A DNA stretch of 64,000 bases. Origin: Arctopsyche grandis. Its lineage: Eukaryota; Arthropoda; Insecta; Trichoptera; Hydropsychidae. Made by a program: the position numbers and the translations under genes. The notes under the pieces were generated by a model. The model ran no database searches, was not told where the DNA came from, and was given only the letters and a program-made list of their open reading frames with translations. Of the stretch, positions 56,759 through 64,000 are shown piece by piece. How positions within the stretch are numbered: position 1 is the stretch's first letter; the number at the start of each line of letters is the position of its first letter. The stretch spans positions 3,167,001-3,231,000 of the forward strand of contig NC_135361.1 of assembly GCF_051622035.1 (NCBI RefSeq), read 5' to 3'.

Positions 56759-57202
56759 GGTAAACGGACTACTAGTCGGATGCAGTGCATCCGCTCTAAA
56801 ATCGCCAGAAAAAATTGAAAGACAGATTAACGGACGGCTACTTTAAATGCAATTCTCGTTTTCTCGAATGATAGATTGCACATCAGATGACGGGTAACCT
56901 TTCGATGTGCACAGATGCAATTATTAAAATGGTAATTATTAAAATTGAGTCGGATCTTTCTGGCGAGTTTAATAAGGCAAGGTTCGATAAGTTCCGAATC
57001 TTGCCTTATTAAACTCGCCAGAAAGATCCAACTCAATTTTAATAATTATCATTTTAATAATTGCATCTGTGCACATCGAAAGGTTACTCGTCATCTGATG
57101 TGCAATCTATCATTCGAGAAAACGAGAATTTCGTTTAAAGCTGCCGTTCTGTTAATCTGTCGTTCGTTTATCTGGTGATTTTAGAGCGGATGCACCAAAC
57201 CG
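56759..57202. mobile_element. Foldback family N, full copy
   Basis: Arms of ~200 bp: GCTCTAAAATCGCCAGAAAA at the left is mirrored by TGGTGATTTTAGAGC at the right; the central hairpin is at ~56934-57048. The left tip GGTAAACGGACTACTAGTC equals the tip of family M, while the right tip ends GGATGCACCAAACC. No coding frame. Confidence 0.85.
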
Positions 57203-57354
57203 GCTGGATCGGAGTTCTGGAGCAATTCTTCCATGTTGGTTGTTGCAGGTTGAGTGAGTCTGGCTGACTGTTGCTGGTCGGCTGTTTCTAGCTAACTGGT
57301 TGTTGGTCTTTTGCTGTGTGTTGACTGACTGTCGATCGTTTTCTGGCATATGGA

Positions 57355-57560
57355 AACTCAGTTGTTTTGAAGAGAGGCTTTATCGAGCTACTGAAGCTCA
57401 CTGGCTTCTAGGGACGATGCGCTAGTTTATATAGGTGTTGCTTGTGCAACGTGTAGCTCGGCTGGTGAGATCACGTTCTTGAAGATTCCTACGGGGTCGA
57501 GGTCTTCCTTTATGTGCTGTCTGCAGATGTCTTTGTCTTCAGGTCAAGTGTCGTAGTTGC
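57355..57560 (-). mobile_element. LTR family F fragment (fossil)
   Basis: TGAAGCTCACTGGCTTCTAG, GGACGATGCGCTAGTTTATA and GAGATCACGTTCTTGAAG are F phrases in minus sense. Confidence 0.7.
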
Positions 57561-57899
57561 TTGATGACATCACTGCTAGGTTTCGTTCGTTTTATGATCA
57601 AGCGACGAACTTTTTCTTCTGTAATAGTCAAATGGGACATTGCCCTCGAGTAGCGCAGATAATTCCAGGCGGGATTAGTTCTGCATGTTCGAACAGGAGC
57701 GATGATGATGCCAACGTAAGACTTGTGTATTGTTGTGAAATATATGAGATCACTGGTTTTGATTCGAAATAGTACAAGTTGTGCACACTTAAATCGGACT
57801 CTATTCAATTCCAGGGAGTAGTGCAAAAATCTTACCTTTTGATAAATATTGTCTGATATATAGTGTTGAAAATTTTAATCATAATTTAGGAAGCGCGGG

Positions 57900-58135
57900 A
57901 ATATATAATGGTATGTTGACCGTGTCCCACGGCCTATAGAAACACGCGGTTGTGTTTAGGTGGAAGAGGATCTTTATTACTCGATTAATACATTTGTATT
58001 TGTATGTACGGCGAAGTATATATGTAGTTTCTTCGACGGGGTGAACCATGGTCGAGCTCCCAAAACTCACTGGCGTTGGTTGCAAACAGAGACGGTATTC
58101 AACCAATTCATCAATATTTTTGTAAGTTTTATTTA
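57900..58135 (-). mobile_element. LTR family F fragment (fossil)
   Basis: TATGTTGACCGTGTCCCACG, GAGGATCTTTATTACTCG and GTATTTGTATGTACGGCGAA match family F. Ends are not sharp. Confidence 0.7.
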
Positions 58136-58846
58136 TCTATTTTATTAAAAAAAAAAAGTGGACAGGTTTATCTAATAAAATATCTAAGGTTTATTTAATA
58201 AAATATCACGACTTACCAGGACCCAAAAATCTGTATATACGATTTAATTTTTCATATTCAAATATATTATTCACAACAGATTTTTATTTATATAAATATA
58301 TTTTAGATAATTCATTTATGGGGGTGAAAGGAATGAAATGACGGTATTGTTATGGCAAAAAGAAAAGATGTGTTATTTTATTTAAAAATTTTATTTTTAA
58401 TTATTTCATTTAAAATTATCAAAGAATGTTAAAAATCAACAGTAAGTAGATCGGAAATTCATATTTATTATTACAAATATATTAATCAAATTTTACGTAA
58501 CAAAAATCCAATCTTACAACTACGAGTTTGTGTATACATATTGGTATTATAAATATATTCTATGTACAAATAAAATGACTATTCAATAAACATTTATTGT
58601 GCAACGAGAAAACTGACTATAATTTTTCAATATTATCATCTATCGAATAAATTAATCGAATTAAAAACAATTCGTTTTCAATTTTAATTTTACGCATGCA
58701 AAAAAGGCGCATGGAAATATTCTCAATAATATTATTATTATATCATATCAATGCTTAGGTTTTTTTAAGTGATTTCATATAATATATAATTTTATATTAT
58801 ACCACAGCTAATAATATTATATAATAAGTCTAAGACGTGTTCACAT

Positions 58847-61589
58847 TCAAACATCTATAATACTGTCGTGTTTTTTATCTGAAGCCTTGAGTTTTTCTTG
58901 CATCTGCTGAAGCATATCTTGCATTCTTCGAATCTAAAAATTTAACAAATTCGTATATAAAACTTCGTTTAAATATCTTTGAATAACATATTTAATTTTA
59001 AATGGTTTCTACCTCTTCATCTTTCTGTAAAAGAAGTCTATCGGTTTCTGTAATATTTGTTTCACCGTTGTTACCCATAGAATCCCTTTTGAGCTTTCTG
59101 AAATATAAGTAAATTGAGAATTGAGACTCTTTAAAAACAAAGAAATATATAGTGATAATAATGAAGGAAATTTTGTTTACAGGCCAAGTTTTGTTGAGTA
59201 AGAAGGAATTACATATGTATATCTTATAGCTTAACGGCAAAGATTTATCATGTCGGACCTTCTTGCTCATCAAGCCTTGGTCTTTAAATTTAAACGTTAC
59301 TGTACCCCCTTTCTCTGAGAGCGTGTTGAGATATTTGGGAAATGCATTGAGCTCGGAAGTTCTCATAGTGAACATCCTGCGTCACATCCTTCAAATCTTG
59401 CATGTGCGTAGATATTAACATTGTGCGTAGCTTCACGAAATCACTGTGTCTTGGATTTTCCACTGAAATATTAAATAAATAATATATTTTCATAAATTGG
59501 GAAGTAACATTATGGAAGAGTTTTCGGTTGAGCTTTGAATTACCATCGACGACACCCCATGGATATTGTCTGCCTCGTACACGTTTCCCGGCAACCTCAA
59601 GCATGGTATTGCTTCCGACTACTGCAAAAGGAACACATGCTTTCAGTTCACGGTCTTGCTGTTTAAATTCTTCGTCTTCATCACTATCACATTCAGGGAA
59701 TTGGTATATCTGAAAATATAAAGTTGAAATTGAATTTGACTAATATCAAAATGTGTTCTGAATTGGTATAAATAACCATTTTACTTTTTAAATGTTCTGA
59801 TTATTAAGGAGCTTAAGGAAATTCAAATAATTTGAAAATCGACGATTCAACGTTTTATTTAATACATATGTATGTTCAGACCAATTTTTGTATGGTCGGC
59901 TTTCGTGGCCTTACGACCCACGAGCTGTCCCATGTTTTTTGTACTGGCCATACTGGTGTGGCCAACAGTGACACTCCCGCTCCAACCGTCGTCGCTTGAA
60001 CACTGCTTCTAAGCGGCGCGCTTCCTCGATCCCGAATCACCAGTTCGAGACTGGTGATATTTGACGATACTTGGAGACCAGCTCCAGTATTCGTCCGAGG
60101 TGTATTGAGGAAGCCTGGTCTGTTTTCGTCCCGAAGACAGACAACTCAGACACGCGTGCTTGGTGCATAACCTCAAGCCACACAACATGTGTTCTTTGTA
60201 TACGAACCCACCCCCCCCTTCCTCCCTGCTTGCTCTCTGTACATTTAAACTTAAAATACAGTTGCTCACATACAGATTTACAACCTGTTTTCATTATATA
60301 AATCTCCCCGCATCACACTCACTGTACGAGAGAGGGAGACAGAGAGCAGAGCAGCCATCAGCAGAGACCAGACCACAGACGACGAAGGAAGACACCGTGA
60401 GGAAATCCTCGCCACGCTTTACCACGAGCTCTACAAACATCACGTCCAAGTGGCTTCTCGATTGAGAACCCCTGGCGTCTGTACAACATATATGTATGTG
60501 TGTATTTTAAAATAATATATTTGTATTACTTTTTTTAATACAAAGGATTATTACTAGTCACCGGAGCCTGAGGGGGCCGTGTATTGTTCAAAGGTTGTAA
60601 ATGCATTGTTAAAGGTTTGCCGAACAATGGATAGCACTGTGGCTATCCTACCTCTAATTATTACATATGTAATTAATAAAATATCAGAGCTTCTTAAATT
60701 ATTATGTGACTCAACATTTATGATATATTTAAGCTTCCAAACATCCTAGTAATTTGCAGAAATATGCTCGTTATCACCCCAATACATACTTGTATTTGAT
60801 TGTCTTCAATGTCTTTAAGTATGCGTTGCTTCAACTTCCTAACTTCAGATGATGTGAGGGTGTCTGCTTTGGCTATGACGACTACGATGTTAACCTTCCG
60901 ATGAAGTCTTTTCATCAGTTCCAAATCCATTTGTCGCAAACTGCAAAAGAAAAATGAAAATTGTCATTAAACACTAATAAGTATTTACATATTTTGACTA
61001 AGAAAACCCAAACTTTACCTATGACCATACGGTGGTACGAAATACAAACAACAATGAACTCTATTATCCTGTATATTTCTTCTGTTGAGTCCACTCTCAT
61101 CCGTGAAGTACTGTCTGAACTGTTCGTCGATGTAGGCCGTGCAGACTCTCCAAGAGTCCTCGCAATTGATGGAATCTCCGAATCCTGGAGTGTCCACGAC
61201 GGTGAGACGAAGCTTCACACCCCTCTCTTCGATGTCCATCGTCTTCTTTTCGATGGTGGTCGTCTTCTCGATGCGATCTGCAATCGGAATTCACTACTCT
61301 GTAGCAAATTGTAGGAACATTACCCGTATGTGGTTGTGATTTTTGATTTTGGAAACTGGTCTTCTTCTGGATTTTTAGGGAGTGTGCTCACATTTATTAC
61401 CTGAGACGTCGGACATTTTTCGATTTTTATACAAATCGCCCAAGAAGAGGCTGTTGATGAGGGTCGACTTTCCAAGACCAGACTCTCCGACGACCATCAG
61501 GGTGAAGTCGAATCCTCTCTTCACCGACTTCCTGTGCATCTGCTCAGGAAGGGTGGCGAACCCGATGTAATCGCGCTCCCTATCCTTAT
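58847..61589 (-). CDS. Septin4: Septin, Sep4-like (5' exon not found)
   Basis: Exons on minus: 61589-61401, 61277-61019, 60940-60790, 59709-59544, 59462-59306, 59097-59013, 58933-58847. The first listed exon opens mid-codon after an acceptor, so at least one 5' exon with the start codon lies further up, inside or beyond the window. The GTPase domain shows G1 [21 protein letters not shown]3 [18 protein letters not shown] and G4 IAKADTL. The septin unique element region reads [20 protein letters not shown] and PWGVVDVENP. The tail [20 protein letters not shown] is the short C-terminal coiled coil. The [19 protein letters not shown] segment fits fly Sep4 better than Sep1 (from memory). Septins polymerise into GTP-bound filaments at the cortex and cytokinesis furrow. 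The third-to-fourth exon intron holds an I-family LTR. Confidence 0.92.
59873..60485 (+). mobile_element. Solo LTR, family I copy 2 (fossil)
   Basis: TGTTCAGACCAAT...GCGTCTGTACA ends match I1 in reverse. It contains a TATA-like ATTATATAAATC and a GAGAGGGAGACAGAGAG tract. It lies in a septin intron, antisense to the gene. The target duplication is unclear. Confidence 0.75.
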
Positions 61590-61591
61590 CT

Positions 61592-62239
61592 GAAATTGGA
61601 AATTAATTAATGTTTAATTTTATTGTATTATACATACATCCATAACTAATATTGTATGGGCATGCCCATAGTAAATATGGTGCCGATTATATTGCAATTA
61701 TATATGACCAACCTTGAAGAATATTCTACTGGCACTAATAAGCAGTTATATATACATATGTATGTACATACGTATGTAGAAGCTATACATACATACATAT
61801 GTGTGCTACATGTAATGTATTATGTTATAATACTAAATAGTATATTTCAATTGGCTACTGTTATATGGACATAATTTGGCAAAAATGATCCAACCCAATT
61901 GAACAATATATTATGAATTAAAAAAAAATACTCTAGTCGTTAGCCAATTGGATTAAAATATAATAAGACACTAACGGCAATTAATATATTGCTATCAGTG
62001 AACAGTACTATTCAATTATATATTTGAAAGTAGCATACTTCCACTTTTCTTCATTTCGAGAAATATTTCGCAAAACCTTAAATATAATGTTTTTCGGTTA
62101 ACAATATTTAAAAATACTGGTGGCATGTAATACGTTTATTCTGCTTTTCCGAGATTCTGGAAATTTCGAATTAAAATAAGTAATAATAATATGTTTTTGT
62201 GTTTTTGGAACTGAAAATCAGTTATTTAAGTTTAAGTTT
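61592..62239. other. AT-rich, possible septin 5' intron
   Basis: TACA/TATG microsatellite near 61740-61800; no exon recognised. Confidence 0.35.
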
Positions 62240-62910
62240 AAGTTCTAGTTTACACTATTGTGGCATTGCAGGAGTCCTTAATACGCAAAAAGGTCGAAAA
62301 ATACATACACATATGCACAGACAAAAAATACATTTATACATAATCATAAAAAACAATAGCATTATAATAATAGCAGATAAAGTAAAAATATCAAATAATA
62401 AAATACAAAGTAGGGAATGTACCTATAACCAGCACCAATATATAAGAACCAGCTGCGAATACAAAACATTCCTGCGAGCCTCAAATGGAAGAGAGAAGAT
62501 CAAAATTGAACTCATACATCACATTTAATTATGAAAATAATGATGAGCGCAGGCTACCAGACAAATAGGCTAGAACAATATCCGATAATTTACGTTCACT
62601 AAGGTGGAAAATATCACATTCAGACTCTTTCGTTGAGAAGTTGAATAACTCTTGGAATAGGAGACATTCAAAAAATAACTGTGCGAGCTGGAGGTACAAC
62701 CATCACATTATGATGTCTACCACGCACATAATTATTAGGGACATAAAATCTCAACTGTTCCTACAACGACGGGCATGATGTGCTACCACGTAGTAGCTGA
62801 AGAACAAAACAAATTAATGAGAAGTTTCTCCGAAGTTCAAGGGAATTATACCCAAGCATCCCTAAAAAGAAAGGAGTAGGGTAGAGATATGGGTAATACC
62901 CATCCTTCAA
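62240..62910 (-). mobile_element. CR1/Jockey-like LINE 3' part, second copy
   Basis: On minus it encodes ...LYPTPFFLGMLGYNSLELRR, then VPNNYVRGRHHNVMVV, matching the C-terminal region of the LINE at 2800-3210. Stops are present. The 3' end (GCAATGCCACAATAG then an AACTTAAACTTAAA tail) matches 3585-3610. Confidence 0.85.
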
Positions 62911-63830
62911 ACATCCTTCCTAGTAGTAGTACTAACCAGGCTACAAAAGGTTTTCAGTAATCTTACATCTTTTGGAGTATGTCCTTCAATGAGCGTTGTC
63001 CAATTTTAGATATACCCTATCTCATTTATTTGGCAGTAAACAAACTCTAGATTTCGATTTACATACATACATATATTAGTTGAAGAAAAGTTTGTGATTC
63101 TGTGGAGACCATTCACGAAGAGAATACGAGTCGACTTTCAATTTTCATAACTTAAATTAGAATGCAAAAGATCGAGTCATATTCTTTTTATTCATATTTT
63201 AGACGGAATTTGTAGGAAACATTAGAAAATGTCACTCGAGCGTTGTGTCATTAAAAAAAGGAAGTCGTTCGACAGTAAAACGACCGTTTGAGCTACAATA
63301 ATTTAGAAGACGTGCTTCTCTTTGATGCTTCTAATGGCAGTTTAAGTCGACTCACACGAGGAGTACATATAAATTAAATCAACACAATTCTTAAGACAGG
63401 GCGTGTCTTCTTCGAAAACTACTAAACTATCAAGAGGTCATTTGCGAATTTTAGCTGCAAAGATTAGATAAAGATTCTCCCATTTCTAGTAAATGGTGGA
63501 TTTTCAGTACAATAATATTATATGTATTATTCTACCTTATCTTTAAATAAATGCCAGATATAGATTAGATTAACTCGACTGTTTGTCTTGTACAAAGACA
63601 ATAAAACAATTAAGCCTATTTTCAAACCCAAAAGAGTGCATGTATCAATGATTTAGTTCATTTCAGCGCATTGAGAAATTAACACGGATTTATATGCAGA
63701 ACCAGTCTATTAACCACTCACACGTGTCCTTTCACAAATTAAATCCTATATGCTTAGTATTATTTTGATAGCATTTTTCTTTAAAGTCGATCCTCAATAT
63801 TGAGAATCGTGACCTCCATAAGCTGGAGTG
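62911..63830. other. No gene seen
   Basis: Mixed AT-rich sequence; nothing recognised before the Q element. Confidence 0.35.
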
Positions 63831-63839
63831 TGGTTAACC

Positions 63840-64000
63840 CTTTGAGTGCTGACGTCTTTTCTATTGAAAGACCGCCACGCTGAAAATCTCGCCAACATTT
63901 CCAACTAGAATTATTTAGAAATCTAATAGAAAGCAGGTATAAAAATTGTAGCTAATCCAAACAAACCCTAGATAACTACCGCCGAGGATTTCAAGTTTTG
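63840..64000. mobile_element. piggyBac-like MITE family Q, copy 3 (runs off the window)
   Basis: TTAA at 63836-63839 is followed by CCCTTTGAGTGCTGACGTC, and the rest tracks Q2 at 21254 with few differences to the window end. Confidence 0.85.

Overview
This is a 64 kb piece of an insect nuclear genome. The protein set (nuclear m6A reader, Atg7, UBAP1, GLD2, UPF1, septin), short GT-AG introns, AT-rich spacers with (TA)n and TATG/TACA microsatellites, and a heavy load of short LTR, MITE, Helitron and LINE remnants all fit a holometabolous insect. Lepidoptera or Trichoptera is my best guess, but I cannot prove the order from the sequence alone.

Six host genes can be supported. In order they are: an apparently intronless Ythdc1-like gene (+, 10950-12467); Atg7 in ten exons (+, 15497-19798); Ubap1 in two coding exons (-, 24179-20759); a GLD2-type cytoplasmic poly(A) polymerase in nine coding exons (+, 33650-40416); Upf1 in nine exons (-, 55539-48034); and a Sep4-like septin whose 5' exon(s) I cannot find (-, 61589-58847). 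Exon joins were set by reading phase across GT/AG sites and by recalled similarity to human or fly proteins. Atg7 and Ubap1 converge, with candidate poly(A) signals about 130 bp apart. Ubap1 and GLD2 are divergent. GLD2 and Upf1 converge across a long AT-rich stretch that may be GLD2 3' UTR. Three of the six act on RNA: Ythdc1 reads m6A in the nucleus, GLD2 extends poly(A) tails, and Upf1 drives nonsense-mediated decay. Atg7 (autophagy E1) and Ubap1 (ESCRT-I) both serve lysosomal degradation. Nothing in the sequence says they are co-regulated.

Most of the rest is mobile-element debris. At least six LTR families occur, mostly as solo LTRs with 4-6 bp target duplications. I label them A (~757 bp), E (~600-630 bp), F (~430-480 bp), G (~290-450 bp), I (~610-690 bp) and T (160-bp LTRs). 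T is a very small two-LTR element (TRIM-like) with two nearly whole copies whose paired LTRs are identical or almost so, which indicates recent movement. No pol region was found for any of them. DNA elements include a 665-bp hAT deletion derivative, a mariner scrap, two TTAA-flanked piggyBac-like MITE families (P, Q), two long foldback families (M, N), hAT-type MITEs, a Helitron and tRNA-derived SINEs. LINE remnants include two copies of a CR1/Jockey-like family and an RTE-like 3' end. Several elements are stacked inside one another; the deepest stack (24440-26372) is four levels.

I did not find a convincing undescribed protein system. The observations I rate highest are the start-stop codon pair overlapping the Ythdc1 initiator, the recently moving T elements, a tRNA-Trp 3'-half match next to an LTR, a perfect 41-nt palindrome, and the nested stacks with clean target duplications.
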